A DNA stretch of 64,000 bases from an uncultured Maribacter sp. (GCA_947498505.1 CANMKG010000003.1:1-64000), one strand, 5' to 3'. Shown: positions 11,169 to 19,822, counted from the first letter of the stretch. Translations and numbers: made by a program. The notes: generated from the sequence alone by a model not told the origin.

Positions 11169-11182
11169 TTTAAGTAATTTTG
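11150..11182 (+). promoter_or_regulatory. Predicted Bacteroidota promoter of folB
   Basis: TTG at 11150-11152 and TAATTTTG at 11175-11182 with 22 bp between them match the Bacteroidota primary sigma pattern (TTG ... TAnnTTTG). The box lies 15 bp before the ATG at 11198 and partly inside the 3' end of the preceding gene. Confidence 0.55.
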
Positions 11183-11197
11183 CCAAAATTATTTTTA

Positions 11198-11554
11198 ATG
11201 GGCAAAATAGAACTTACCGATATTAAAGTATATGCTAATCATGGTTGTTTACCACAGGAAACTATTATAGGTAGTGATTATTTAGTTGATGTTAGTGTAG
11301 AAGCTGATTTAACCAAATCCACCATAACTGATAATCTTGAAGACACAATTGATTACGTGCTTATAAATAAAATTGTCAAAGATGAAATGGCAATTCCATC
11401 TAAACTTTTAGAACATGTAGCCCAAAGAATTTTACGAAAAATGTCCTTGGAAATACCTCTCATGAAAAAAGCAATGGTTAAGGTAACTAAAATAAATCCA
11501 CCCATTGGAGGTGATGTAAAAGGAGTCTCTATAACACTTTATTACAATAAATAA
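11198..11554 (+). CDS. folB: Dihydroneopterin aldolase
   Basis: 118 residues. FolB cleaves 7,8-dihydroneopterin to 6-hydroxymethyl-7,8-dihydropterin and glycolaldehyde in cytoplasmic folate synthesis. The start MGKIELTDIKVYANHGCLPQE carries the family pattern (short strand, then the YANHGC/HxGxxxxE segment with the conserved Glu). The middle has the DTIDYVLI segment and the C-terminal KINPPIGGDVKGVSI is typical; length matches the family. The frame extends 18 bp upstream to a TTG at 11180, but that would place translation inside the -7 promoter box, so ATG 11198 is preferred. No other folate gene is adjacent. The tRNA-Cys gene follows 61 bp downstream. Confidence 0.93.
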   Translation: MGKIELTDIKVYANHGCLPQETIIGSDYLVDVSVEADLTKSTITDNLEDTIDYVLINKIVKDEMAIPSKLLEHVAQRILRKMSLEIPLMKKAMVKVTKINPPIGGDVKGVSITLYYNK

Positions 11555-11594
11555 TTCTCTTATAATTTCTGTTATTTAAAAGAAAATTAATGCT

Positions 11595-11602
11595 TATTTT
11601 TG
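11595..11602 (+). promoter_or_regulatory. Predicted -7 box of tRNA-Cys
   Basis: TATTTTTG followed by CC matches TAnnTTTG and ends 13 bp before the first tRNA base. I see no clear TTG at the expected upstream distance. Confidence 0.5.
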
Positions 11603-11615
11603 CCGTCAATATAAT

Positions 11616-11686
11616 GGCATCGTGGCCGAGTGGCTAGGCAGAGCTCTGCAAAAGCTTGTACAGCGGTTCGAATCCGCTCGATGCCT
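11616..11686 (+). tRNA. tRNA-Cys (GCA)
   Basis: The acceptor arm GGCATCG (11616-11622) pairs perfectly with CGATGCC (11679-11685), with U73 as discriminator, the normal identity base of tRNA-Cys. The anticodon loop CTGCAAA gives anticodon GCA. The T-arm has GGTTCGAATCC. CA follows the discriminator. Length is 71 nt. Confidence 0.95.
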
Positions 11687-11690
11687 CAAC

Positions 11691-11732
11691 AAAAAACCCT
11701 CTCCTTCGACTTCGCTCAGGAAAGGGTTTTTT
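11691..11732. terminator. Bidirectional rho-independent terminator
   Basis: A-run plus CCCT...TCC pairs with GGA...AGGG plus T-run, giving a hairpin with A/T tails on both sides. It serves tRNA-Cys on the plus strand and the LysE-family gene on the minus strand. The loop region holds TTCGACTTCGCTCA, itself a small inverted-repeat-like motif. Confidence 0.85.
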
Positions 11733-11760
11733 ACTTTAAAATTTTAACAAGTTAAAATTA

Positions 11761-12435
11761 TTATTCAGTAATTTTTTCCATTTGCTCAAAGCCTTTCTCA
11801 ATATTAAACTGATCCTTTGGTAAAAAGCCTTTTATAATTAAAACCACACCGCAAATAACTAAAATTATTCCTAATCCCTTTTTAACGCGGTGTATGCGTT
11901 TATGGGTTAACTTTTTCTTTAGCTGCTTTGCCAATAGAATTTTAAAAATATCTGTTATTAAATAAGCCGCTAACATTGTCGAAAAAAAGACAATTATTCT
12001 ATTTGGAGTATTTTCTAAGTTTGGTCCAACTACTATAATAATTCCTAACCAGAAAACCAATACACCAATATTTATGAAATTTAGTAAAAAGCCTTTTACA
12101 AATAAACCAATGTAATCTCCTTTTTTTGTTTTTAAAGAGGGTTTATCTTTTTTAATATCTTTTTTAAGAAAAGTAATTACTCCATAAACTAATAAAATAA
12201 CTCCACCGAATACATATAATCCTGGTTGATTACTTAAATTTTCTAAAAGTTGAAAACTACTAAAATAAGCAACTGTAATAAAAATAATATCTGCTAGTAT
12301 AACTCCTAAATCAAAAACTAACGCAGCTCTAAAACCTTTAACAGCACTAGTTTCTAATAAAACAAAAAAAACAGGACCAATCATAAAACTTAAAAAAAAG
12401 CCTAATGGAATTGCTGCCTGAATATCTTCTAACAT
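11761..12435 (-). CDS. LysE/RhtB family transporter
   Basis: 224 residues with about six hydrophobic segments (roughly 8-28, 40-60, 72-90, 110-135, 145-165, 190-208). The N-terminal IPLGFFLSFMIGPVFF segment is the LysE-family signature region in the first helix. Known members export amino acids or their derivatives through the inner membrane using the proton gradient; the substrate cannot be read here. It shares the minus strand with the head-GIN gene upstream (8-bp gap), so the two are probably one operon ending at the terminator at 11691-11732. The long charged tail after the last helix is common in Bacteroidota members. Confidence 0.82.
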   Translation of the reverse strand: MLEDIQAAIPLGFFLSFMIGPVFFVLLETSAVKGFRAALVFDLGVILADIIFITVAYFSSFQLLENLSNQPGLYVFGGVILLVYGVITFLKKDIKKDKPSLKTKKGDYIGLFVKGFLLNFINIGVLVFWLGIIIVVGPNLENTPNRIIVFFSTMLAAYLITDIFKILLAKQLKKKLTHKRIHRVKKGLGIILVICGVVLIIKGFLPKDQFNIEKGFEQMEKITE

Positions 12436-12443
12436 ACTGAATA

Positions 12444-13124
12444 TTACATTCTAGTTATTATACCTCCAAAAACCGTTTTTTCTTCCATTTTTGCTGGGTC
12501 TCCATATACCAAAACTTCACCACCAGCTTTTACAACAGCTTTTACATAATCGCTAGCATATATTTCGGCTTTAGACCCTGCATTTACATTTACCGTAGAA
12601 AATTTAGTTTTAAAGGCTTTTCCCTCGTATACTCCACCAGTATTTATAGCAACATCTTGAACATCTGAACTACCACTAGTTTTAATAACTCCACCAGTAA
12701 CAGATTTTATTAACATTTGCTCAACTTGAGCATTAATTTCCAGTTCACCACCTTCTTGAGCTTTTAATTCTAAAACATCTTGTTTTAAAGTTTCATTGGA
12801 AACAATTTTAGCATCTTCATTAACATCAATAACCACTAAATCTTCTGTATAGTACAAATCTACAAAGGTTCTATAACCACTGAAAATTTTATCGATTTCC
12901 ATTCTAATCTTTAGAATACCCTCATTATTAACAACAGCAACCTTATTAGTGTTGGCGCCTTTAATTACTATTTTATTTTCAGAAGATTTTATTAAATTTA
13001 TAGATAGACCATCAAAACCTTTTATCTGCGTAAAAGCATCCAGTTTTTTGGTTATTTTTTCTTCCTGAGCTACCGAAAATTGTAGTCCTAAAAACAAAAT
13101 ACTAAACAATATTATATTTTTCAT
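12444..13124 (-). CDS. Head GIN domain (DUF2807) secreted protein
   Basis: 226 residues with a clean signal peptide (MKNIILFSILFLGLQFSVAQ, cleavage after about residue 19). The mature part shows the DUF2807 pattern: an initial F-x-x-I-x-x-x-x-x-x-I/L segment (FDGLSINLIKSSENKIVIKG), a central strand ladder with LELKAQEGGELEI, and a terminal VKAGGEVLVYGDP. The fold is known to be a beta-helix-like adhesin-type domain; its function is poorly defined and it is often annotated as a putative autotransporter adhesin. It probably lies in the periplasm or on the surface. It is upstream of and likely co-transcribed with the LysE-family gene. Family call is firm, function open. Confidence 0.8.
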   Translation of the reverse strand: MKNIILFSILFLGLQFSVAQEEKITKKLDAFTQIKGFDGLSINLIKSSENKIVIKGANTNKVAVVNNEGILKIRMEIDKIFSGYRTFVDLYYTEDLVVIDVNEDAKIVSNETLKQDVLELKAQEGGELEINAQVEQMLIKSVTGGVIKTSGSSDVQDVAINTGGVYEGKAFKTKFSTVNVNAGSKAEIYASDYVKAVVKAGGEVLVYGDPAKMEEKTVFGGIITRM

Positions 13125-13183
13125 TAGGTTGTTTTAAAGTATGTTTCTCACTTATAGAACAAAATCTATTCCATAATATTACT

Positions 13184-15373
13184 TTATTCGTGCTTTCCTA
13201 TCAGCGAAAAATCTAAATGACGCTTTACTAAATCTGTATTTTTAACCATTACGACAACTTCATCACCTAGTTGATAAGTGGTTTTGGTATTTTCACCTAC
13301 AATGGCATATTGCTTTTCATCAAAGATATAATAATCTCCTTTTATATCTCTGATTCTAACCATTCCTTCACATTTATTTTCAATTATTTCAACATAAATT
13401 CCCCATTCCGTAACACCACTTATTACACCAACAAACTCTTTGTCTTGATGATCTTGCATAAATTTAATCTGCATGTATTTTATAGAATCTCTTTCTGCAT
13501 TTGCCGCCAAACTTTCCATATCTGAAGAATGTTTACATTTTTCTTCAAAAACTTCAGCTTTTACCGGTTGTCCTCCATCTAAATAATATTGTAATAAACG
13601 GTGAACCATTACATCTGGATAACGACGAATAGGAGAAGTGAAATGCGTATAATAATCAAAAGCTAAACCGTAATGACCTATGTTATCTACTGTATAAATT
13701 GCTTTACTCATGCTACGTATTGCAAGCGTATCTACTAAATTTTGTTCTTTTTGACCTTTTACGTCCTCTAAAAGCTTGTTTAAAGAAGCGCTAATAGATT
13801 TTTTATCTTTAAAGTTAAGTTTATGACCAAAACGAGAAATAATTCCGTTAAGTGCTATTAATTTATCTTCGTCGGGATTATCGTGTATTCTATATACAAA
13901 TGGTTTTATTGGTTTTTGTTTTCCTATGAACTCTGCTACTTTTCTATTTGCTAACAACATAAACTCCTCAATAAGTTTATTTGCATCTTTGGCAACTTTA
14001 AAATAAACAGTTTCAGGTTCATTTTTTTCATTCAAATGAAAACGAACTTCAACTTTATCAAAAGAAATAGCGCCATTATCCATTCTTTTAGAACGCATAA
14101 TTTTTGCAAGTTTATCCATTGTTAAGGTTGCATTAACTATTTCATTTTCTACTTTATAAGATCCTTTTCGTATAGAAATATCTTCAGGAATAGTATTTAA
14201 ACCTGTTTCTATTATATGTTGAGCTTCTTCGTATGCAAAACGCTCATTAGAATTTATTACTGTTCTACCAAACCATTGATTTTTTATAATGGCTTTATCA
14301 TCTATTTCAAAAACAGCTGAAAAAGTATATTTTTCTTCATTTGGACGTAATGAACACGCATTATTAGAAAGTACTTCTGGTAACATGGGTACTACTCTAT
14401 CCACTAGATAAACTGATGTTGCTCTTTGATAAGCTTCATCATCTAAAATGGTATTTTCTTGTAAATAGTGTGATACATCTGCAATATGAATTCCTATTTC
14501 ATAATTACCATTTTCTAAAACCTCAAATGAAAGTGCATCATCAAAATCTTTTGCGTCTTTTGGATCTATAGTAAATGTTAACACATTCCGCATATCTCTA
14601 CGCTTAGCAATTTCATCAGCTTTAATACTAGTATCTAAGGTATCTGCAAAATTTTGTACCTCATATGGAAACTCATAAGGCAAGCCATATTCAGCTAAAA
14701 TGGAATGTATTTCAGTATTATGTTCTCCTGGTTTTCCAAGTACTTCAGTAATGTTTCCAAATGGAGAATCTGCATTATCTGGCCACTCTGTAATATCTAC
14801 TAATACTTTATCGCCATCTTCAGCTTTTCCTATTTTTTCTTTAGAAACAAAAATATCTGTATACATTCTAAAATCAGTAGGTCTTACAAAAGCGTAGCTT
14901 TTTTGCATATCTACTATACCTACAAAAGTGGTTTTATTACGTTCCAGTACTTTAGTAATTTCACCTTCAAGTTTTCTTCCATTTCTTCTTGGAAAAATAT
15001 AAACTTGTACTTTATCTCTATGAAAAGCTTTTTTTAACTTGTTATAAGGCACAAAAACATCATCATCCATACCATCTACTACAATATATGCATTACCTTT
15101 TCCTGTAATGTCTACAACACCTTCATGATATGTTTTGGTAGAAGCTATAGCGGTATAGTGTCCCCTTTTTTCCTCTTTTATTCGTTTTTTTTCTTTTAGT
15201 TGAACTAATCTTTTTATTAATTGATTTCGGTCATGTGCATCATTAATGCCCAATTTCGCAGCAATTTGTTTATAATTAAAGCTTTTTTTTGGTTCTTTTT
15301 CTAGAACAGTAAAAATACCTTTAGTGATTTCGTTTTTTCTATGGTTTTTTGCCTTTTTATTTTTTTTAGACAT
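13184..15373 (-). CDS. rnr: Ribonuclease R
   Basis: 729 residues, a normal length for RNase R. It has a basic N-terminus (MSKKNKKAKNHRKNE), a winged-helix region (about 18-75), two OB cold-shock domains (about 85-220), the RNB catalytic domain with the Asp cluster TIDPKDAKDFDDALS (about 270-285) and IADVSHYL, the HFTSPIRRYPD motif, and a C-terminal S1 domain ending near KRHLDFSLIG. The enzyme is a processive 3'-5' exoribonuclease that degrades structured RNA in the cytoplasm. The short C-terminus lacks the long basic tail of the E. coli enzyme. It stands alone, with 59 bp to the next gene and a 605-bp AT-rich gap upstream that it shares with the divergent rpiB. Confidence 0.95.
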   Translation of the reverse strand: MSKKNKKAKNHRKNEITKGIFTVLEKEPKKSFNYKQIAAKLGINDAHDRNQLIKRLVQLKEKKRIKEEKRGHYTAIASTKTYHEGVVDITGKGNAYIVVDGMDDDVFVPYNKLKKAFHRDKVQVYIFPRRNGRKLEGEITKVLERNKTTFVGIVDMQKSYAFVRPTDFRMYTDIFVSKEKIGKAEDGDKVLVDITEWPDNADSPFGNITEVLGKPGEHNTEIHSILAEYGLPYEFPYEVQNFADTLDTSIKADEIAKRRDMRNVLTFTIDPKDAKDFDDALSFEVLENGNYEIGIHIADVSHYLQENTILDDEAYQRATSVYLVDRVVPMLPEVLSNNACSLRPNEEKYTFSAVFEIDDKAIIKNQWFGRTVINSNERFAYEEAQHIIETGLNTIPEDISIRKGSYKVENEIVNATLTMDKLAKIMRSKRMDNGAISFDKVEVRFHLNEKNEPETVYFKVAKDANKLIEEFMLLANRKVAEFIGKQKPIKPFVYRIHDNPDEDKLIALNGIISRFGHKLNFKDKKSISASLNKLLEDVKGQKEQNLVDTLAIRSMSKAIYTVDNIGHYGLAFDYYTHFTSPIRRYPDVMVHRLLQYYLDGGQPVKAEVFEEKCKHSSDMESLAANAERDSIKYMQIKFMQDHQDKEFVGVISGVTEWGIYVEIIENKCEGMVRIRDIKGDYYIFDEKQYAIVGENTKTTYQLGDEVVVMVKNTDLVKRHLDFSLIGKHE

Positions 15374-15978
15374 TCAATTTTTATTTGTGCGAAAATTACG
15401 AATTATAATTTTTGTCGTTAACCAAAGCTTTAAATACAATTTAAACTATAGTTGTTATCAACATATATTATATATTCATTTTTCTTTTATTTATAATTTA
15501 AAAAATATTGTTTGTTATTATAGCTTGTTAATAGTAGGTATAATTTTTTTATAAAATACTTGACTTAAACCGTATTTTAATTTTATTGACATTTTATACC
15601 ATACCATTGTTCTTCTTAATCAAGAATTTACATTTGTTATTAACTGATCTTAATAACTCATGTTAACATTAAAATAATGATAACTAAATATTAATTCATT
15701 GTTAATTTCTATTAAACAAGACTTAATATCTTTCTATTATAATCTGAGAAGTTAATTATGAATTTTCGAAAATGTTTTGCAAGACAAAATAGAAAACCAA
15801 AATCAAAATTTAATAGTTGTTTTTTATTTGGAGTTTATTAACAACTAATACAGTTAAATAAGAGTGTAATTAACAAAGTGTTGATTACGATACATAATTA
15901 ACGTTGTGAAATGCTAATTTATTGTGGTGTACGTATATGTATTGTACATTTGCGTTTTAAAAATTAAACAACGCCGTT
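15374..15978. other. 605-bp AT-rich divergent intergenic region
   Basis: No convincing gene lies between rnr (minus) and rpiB (plus). It is very AT-rich and holds about nine TTAAC/GTTAA-type words (for example near 15417, 15660, 15698, 15754, 15837, 15868 and 15898), plus the rpiB promoter at its right end. A 27-codon frame at 15758-15841 has no supporting signal. A structured 5' leader for either gene is possible, but I see no strong hairpin. Confidence 0.6.
15922..15952 (+). promoter_or_regulatory. Predicted promoter of rpiB
   Basis: TTG at 15922-15924, a 20-bp spacer, then TACATTTG at 15945-15952 is a full match to the Bacteroidota consensus. The ATG is 26 bp downstream. Confidence 0.7.
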
Positions 15979-16410
15979 ATGAAAATTGCAATTGGAAATG
16001 ATCATGCAGGAACCGAATATAAACTTGCTATTATTGGATTATTAAAATCTAAAAATATAGAAGTTAATAACTATGGTACTGATGGTACCACTAGTGTTGA
16101 TTATCCTGATTTTGTTCACCCTGTTGCAAAAGATGTTGAAGAAGGTAAGGTTAAATATGGTATTATTATTTGTGGTTCAGGTAATGGTGCTTCAATGACG
16201 GCTAATAAACATCAAAAAGTAAGATCCGCTTTATGTTGGACTAAAGAAATAGTGCAATTAGCAAGAGAACATAACGATGCTAATATTTTAGGACTTCCTG
16301 CTCGTTTTGTTTCATTACCTCAAGCTTTAGAAATGGTGAATACGTTTTTAGATACTGCTTTTGAAGGTGGTAGACATGAAAGACGAATTGAAAAAATAGC
16401 TTGCAAATAA
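15979..16410 (+). CDS. rpiB: Ribose-5-phosphate isomerase B
   Basis: 143 residues, full length for RpiB/LacAB enzymes. It opens with MKIAIGNDHAGTEYK, the ribulose/ribose phosphate-binding start. The active-site loop IICGSGNGASMTANKH (about 66-81) holds the catalytic Cys, and LAREHNDANILGLPARF is the C-terminal family signature. The enzyme interconverts ribose-5-phosphate and ribulose-5-phosphate in the pentose phosphate pathway. A good promoter lies directly upstream. The CDF transporter starts 52 bp downstream on the same strand, so co-transcription is possible. Confidence 0.93.
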   Translation: MKIAIGNDHAGTEYKLAIIGLLKSKNIEVNNYGTDGTTSVDYPDFVHPVAKDVEEGKVKYGIIICGSGNGASMTANKHQKVRSALCWTKEIVQLAREHNDANILGLPARFVSLPQALEMVNTFLDTAFEGGRHERRIEKIACK

Positions 16411-16462
16411 AGCGCAACTAAAATTACATTATCTTAGGGGTACTTTTTTTAAAAGTAGTTCT

Positions 16463-17377
16463 ATGCCGCATTCCCATCATAATCATTCTCATCAGCATCA
16501 TGATTTAAAGGGTAGAAATTTAATAATATCCATATTATTAAATATTTTAATTACTGTTTCACAAGTAATAGGAGGACTTGTATCTGGTAGTCTTTCTTTG
16601 TTATCTGATGCACTACATAATTTTAGCGATGTTTTATCTTTAATTATAAGTTATGTAGCAAGCATACTCTCCAAGAAAAAGGCATCAACAAATAAAACTT
16701 TTGGTTATAAAAGGGCAGAAATTATAGCCGCTTTTGTAAATGCTGCAACTTTAATAATTGTAGCGGTTATATTAATAATTGAAGGGATTAAACGTTTTAG
16801 AGAACCACAAGAGGTCGCATCAAATCTCGTAATATGGTTATCATTATTAGGAATTTTAGCTAATGGTTTTAGCGTATTGTTAATAAAGAAAGATGCTAAA
16901 GGCAACATGAATATGAAATCTGCATATTTACATTTATTAACAGATATGTTAGCTTCAATTGCCGTTTTAATTGGAGGATTGTTAATGAAGTTTTTTAAAT
17001 TATACTGGGTTGATCCTACACTGACGATTGCAATAGCTATTTATCTAATTTATATGGGATATAATTTACTTACTGAATCTACGAGAGTATTAATGTTATT
17101 TACTCCCAATACTATTGAAGTTCAAAAAATAGTAAATAAAATAAATACTATTAAGCCTATAAAAAATGTGCATCATGTACATATTTGGCAATTAAATGAT
17201 GATGAATTTCATTTAGAAGCTCATATAGATTTTAATGAAGATATTAGTTTGTCAGAATTCGATGTTATTTTAGAACAAATTGAAGAAATAGCTTTTCATG
17301 ATTTTGGTATTAATCATGTTAATATTCAACCAGAATTTGGTAAGTGCGATAGTAAACAAATAATAGTACAAGATTAA
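16463..17377 (+). CDS. Cation diffusion facilitator (zinc-type) transporter
   Basis: 304 residues with a His-rich N-terminus (HSHHNHSHQHH) and six predicted membrane helices between about 20 and 205. The metal site is visible as the HNFSD pair in helix 2 (SDALHNFSDVLS) and HLLTD in helix 5. The soluble C-terminal domain holds VHHVHIWQL and HLEAHIDF. This is the CzcD/ZitB-type layout: export of Zn2+ and similar divalent metals from the cytoplasm by proton antiport. Metal specificity is inferred from the His-rich tail and HxxxD sites. The next gene starts 2 bp after the stop, so they form an operon. Confidence 0.9.
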   Translation: MPHSHHNHSHQHHDLKGRNLIISILLNILITVSQVIGGLVSGSLSLLSDALHNFSDVLSLIISYVASILSKKKASTNKTFGYKRAEIIAAFVNAATLIIVAVILIIEGIKRFREPQEVASNLVIWLSLLGILANGFSVLLIKKDAKGNMNMKSAYLHLLTDMLASIAVLIGGLLMKFFKLYWVDPTLTIAIAIYLIYMGYNLLTESTRVLMLFTPNTIEVQKIVNKINTIKPIKNVHHVHIWQLNDDEFHLEAHIDFNEDISLSEFDVILEQIEEIAFHDFGINHVNIQPEFGKCDSKQIIVQD

Positions 17378-17379
17378 TA

Positions 17380-17820
17380 ATGAATATTATAATTAAAACT
17401 TTTACTGAATTAACAACTAATGAGTTGTATGCTATTTTACAATTGCGTTCTGAGGTTTTTATAGTAGAGCAAAATTGTGCGTATCAAGATGTTGATTTTA
17501 AAGACCAAAAAGCGTTACACATTATTGGTTGTAAAAACAAAAAAGTAGTTGCATATACCAGAATTTTTAAAGCTGGGGATTATTTTAAAAATGCAAGTAT
17601 TGGTAGAGTAGTAGTAAAACAAAATGAGCGACAATACGGTTATGGAAAAGTAATTATGCAAGCTGCAATAAATGCAGTTGAAGAACATTTTAAGCAAACA
17701 AAAATTCATATTTCGGCACAAAAATATTTGCTTAAATTTTATACTGGTTTGGGTTTTGAACAGGTAGGAGAGGAGTATTTAGAAGATAATATTCCCCATG
17801 TTGGAATGGTTAAAAACTAG
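17380..17820 (+). CDS. GNAT family N-acetyltransferase, ElaA-like
   Basis: 146 residues. The N-terminal LTTNELYAILQLRSEVFIVEQ followed by Y-x-D-x-D-xx-D is the ElaA signature (LYxxLxLRxxVFxVEQxxxYxExDxxD). The acetyl-CoA loop is RVVVKQNERQYGYGKVIM (an R/Q-xx-G-x-G/A variant). The acetyl acceptor is unknown for this subfamily. It is translationally close to the CDF gene (2 bp), though I know of no functional link. Confidence 0.85.
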   Translation: MNIIIKTFTELTTNELYAILQLRSEVFIVEQNCAYQDVDFKDQKALHIIGCKNKKVVAYTRIFKAGDYFKNASIGRVVVKQNERQYGYGKVIMQAAINAVEEHFKQTKIHISAQKYLLKFYTGLGFEQVGEEYLEDNIPHVGMVKN

Positions 17821-17991
17821 CTTGCTGCTTTAAAATTAAACAAACTAAATAGTCTATTTTAACTTTGTTTATGTTTTGTTTTGAAAACTTTAAAATCGTT
17901 TTAATTAAGTATTACTATCGATGAAATACATAATACGATGTTTTTTTTAATATAAAATTAAAGACAACAAACTAAACAGTTTGTAAAATTT

Positions 17992-18594
17992 TTAGATTAA
18001 TCTTTTTGCAACACCAATTTCTAGTAGAAAATCTAACTTTAAAATAAGATTTATGGGTTTTTCTGCTTTGTTATGTGTAGAAAAATAAAGGTAACCTTCG
18101 TAATAAGAATGTAACTCAGATATTTTAAGCTTTCCTTGTTTTTTTGGACTAAAATAGTTTTCTAATTTTTGTTTGGTAATACCCTTTTCTTTTAAAAAAG
18201 TAACGAGCTTAACTCTGTTTACAAGTGTAATTTTACACGAAGTAAATTTGCCAGGTTCGTCTTCTTGTATAGCTGTTATTAACGCATAAAAATCGGTTTC
18301 TTTTTGGTCATCAAATAACCAACCTTCTTTAAAATTTCCATTTTTTTGATATTGTACTTCAAAAGCAAAAGTTGGCAAGTCTTCTCCTATATAGTCCAGT
18401 TGCGCTTTTTCGTCAATATTATACGAAACCTGCTTTGTATAAAAAATAAGATCAATCCCTTTTAGTTGTTTATTAAGCTCATTTGTGCGTTTAAATTTAA
18501 AATATTTTAAATGTTTAGTATAAAGAGAATTTAATAATGGATAGAGCTTTTTTTCTTTTGCTAGGTCAACATTAAAAGTACTCTTAATACTCAT
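17992..18594 (-). CDS. Putative type II restriction endonuclease (PD-(D/E)xK-like), partner of the adjacent m5C methylase
   Basis: 200 residues, no signal peptide or membrane segment. It starts one base after the stop of the cytosine methyltransferase, so it is translationally coupled to it; this position is the main evidence that it is the cognate nuclease. A plausible catalytic core is GIDLIF (Asp48) followed by YNIDEKAQ (Asp61-x-Lys63), a PD-(D/E)xK arrangement. A nearby FEVQ (Glu79-x-Gln81) is an alternative core of the D...E-x-Q type. The N-terminal 40 residues are basic and may contact DNA. The recognition site cannot be read. From unverified recollection the pair looks like GGNNCC-type systems, a hypothesis only. 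Confidence 0.7.
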   Translation of the reverse strand: MSIKSTFNVDLAKEKKLYPLLNSLYTKHLKYFKFKRTNELNKQLKGIDLIFYTKQVSYNIDEKAQLDYIGEDLPTFAFEVQYQKNGNFKEGWLFDDQKETDFYALITAIQEDEPGKFTSCKITLVNRVKLVTFLKEKGITKQKLENYFSPKKQGKLKISELHSYYEGYLYFSTHNKAEKPINLILKLDFLLEIGVAKRLI

Positions 18595-18595
18595 T

Positions 18596-19822
18596 TTAAG
18601 TGTTTATTTTAGAAAACAAAGCATTTCCTATTTGTTCAACAACACCAACAACAAGAGCATTTCCCATAAAAAAAGCTCTTTTAGTATCTGAAATTCCTAC
18701 TAGTTTGGTATGATTATCAGGAAACATATTTAAGCGTTCCAGTTCTACAGGTGTTAATCTACGAAGTCCGTTTTTAGTTTGTACAACATGTTTAAACCTA
18801 GATGGACTTTTACCACCTTCACCAGTGATAATTGTTCGAGATGCTTTATCCAAGGCATCAGGAAAAATCATTGCGCCCTCACTATAATTATATTCAAATC
18901 CGCTTTTAGCTTTACGAACTTCTTTTTTGCTTCCTTTTAGGTATTTCCACTTTGGCAAATCAGTTTCAGGAATGAAAAAAGACTCTGTTACTTCTCCGTT
19001 CTGTAAAATATTAGAAAGCACCGCTTTTTCACCTTGAAAATCAGCTTCAGTTTTTAAAGTATAAACAGTATTGTTAATAAAAACACCAGCGTTTAAAAAA
19101 GGTGAAAGTTTTGCGTTGGCATTAAAGTTTTTGGATAACTCTACTAAATCTTCTGCTAACTTAAAAGCAACCATTTTGGTGTTAGACTCTTTTATTGGAA
19201 AAGCTGTGGGTATAGTGCCCAGTTTAGTTATCCAACTTGATTTATTGTTTTTATGTATAGATTTATACATAGAAGTTGACTTATGATAGGCTAAAAAGAA
19301 AACACGTTTTCTACGTTGTGGCATTCCGTAATCTGCTGCGTTAATAATTCGCCATTCAACAGCGTAACCTAAATTATCGAGACTTTTTAGCATTATAGCA
19401 AAATCTCTTCCACGTTGAGTTGAAGGAGATTTTAACAACCGGTCAACATTTTCCAAAAACAAGTATTTTGGTGGGTTTTTCTTTTCAGATAAGATACGAT
19501 GAATAGACCACCACAAAACACCTTTTTTACCTATAAGCCCTTTAGAGTTTTGGAGAGTAGTCGCTACGGAATAATCTTGACAAGGAAATCCACCAACTAA
19601 AATATCGGCATCCGGAATAGTGTTGGTATCTACCTCAGCAATATCCTCATTACTGTGATTTTTATTGCCAAAACGAGCTTCATAAACCATTGATGCATGC
19701 TGCGTTTTTGTGCTAGGTTCCCATTGATTGCTCCAGACAACCTCATATTTGTCGCCTTTTTCCAGTCCTAGTCTAAAACCGCCAACACCTGCGAAAAGCT
19801 CTATTACTTTTAGTTTTTTCAT
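18596..19822 (-). CDS. DNA (cytosine-5-)-methyltransferase of a type II restriction-modification system
   Basis: 408 residues with the ordered m5C methylase motifs: motif I FAGVGGFRLG (about 10-19, SAM binding), motif IV GGFPCQDYS with catalytic Cys81, motif VI ENVDRLL, motif VIII QRRKRVFFLAY, motif IX GLRRLTPVELERLNMFP and motif X MGNALVVGVVEQIGNAL. The variable target-recognition region lies between about 205 and 335. It methylates C5 of cytosine within the recognition site and protects host DNA from the downstream nuclease. Methylase first, nuclease second, with one base between, favours protection before restriction. I see no controller gene or mobile-element ends around the pair. Confidence 0.95.
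   Translation of the reverse strand: MKKLKVIELFAGVGGFRLGLEKGDKYEVVWSNQWEPSTKTQHASMVYEARFGNKNHSNEDIAEVDTNTIPDADILVGGFPCQDYSVATTLQNSKGLIGKKGVLWWSIHRILSEKKNPPKYLFLENVDRLLKSPSTQRGRDFAIMLKSLDNLGYAVEWRIINAADYGMPQRRKRVFFLAYHKSTSMYKSIHKNNKSSWITKLGTIPTAFPIKESNTKMVAFKLAEDLVELSKNFNANAKLSPFLNAGVFINNTVYTLKTEADFQGEKAVLSNILQNGEVTESFFIPETDLPKWKYLKGSKKEVRKAKSGFEYNYSEGAMIFPDALDKASRTIITGEGGKSPSRFKHVVQTKNGLRRLTPVELERLNMFPDNHTKLVGISDTKRAFFMGNALVVGVVEQIGNALFSKINT

Noticed and set aside
11180-11197. TTG start that would add six residues to FolB
   Set aside because: It lies in the -7 promoter box; the ATG at 11198 gives the normal FolB N-terminus.
15758-15841. 27-codon ATG frame in the rnr-rpiB gap
   Set aside because: No promoter, no recognisable peptide character and no support beyond an ATG.
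15450-15900. DnaA-box-like words such as TTATCAACA, suggesting a replication origin
   Set aside because: Matches are imperfect and expected in AT-rich DNA; no dnaA, dnaN or other origin genes are nearby.
18596-19822. Whole-region transfer (genomic island) around the restriction-modification pair
   Set aside because: No tRNA, integrase, flanking repeats or clear base-composition shift could be seen.
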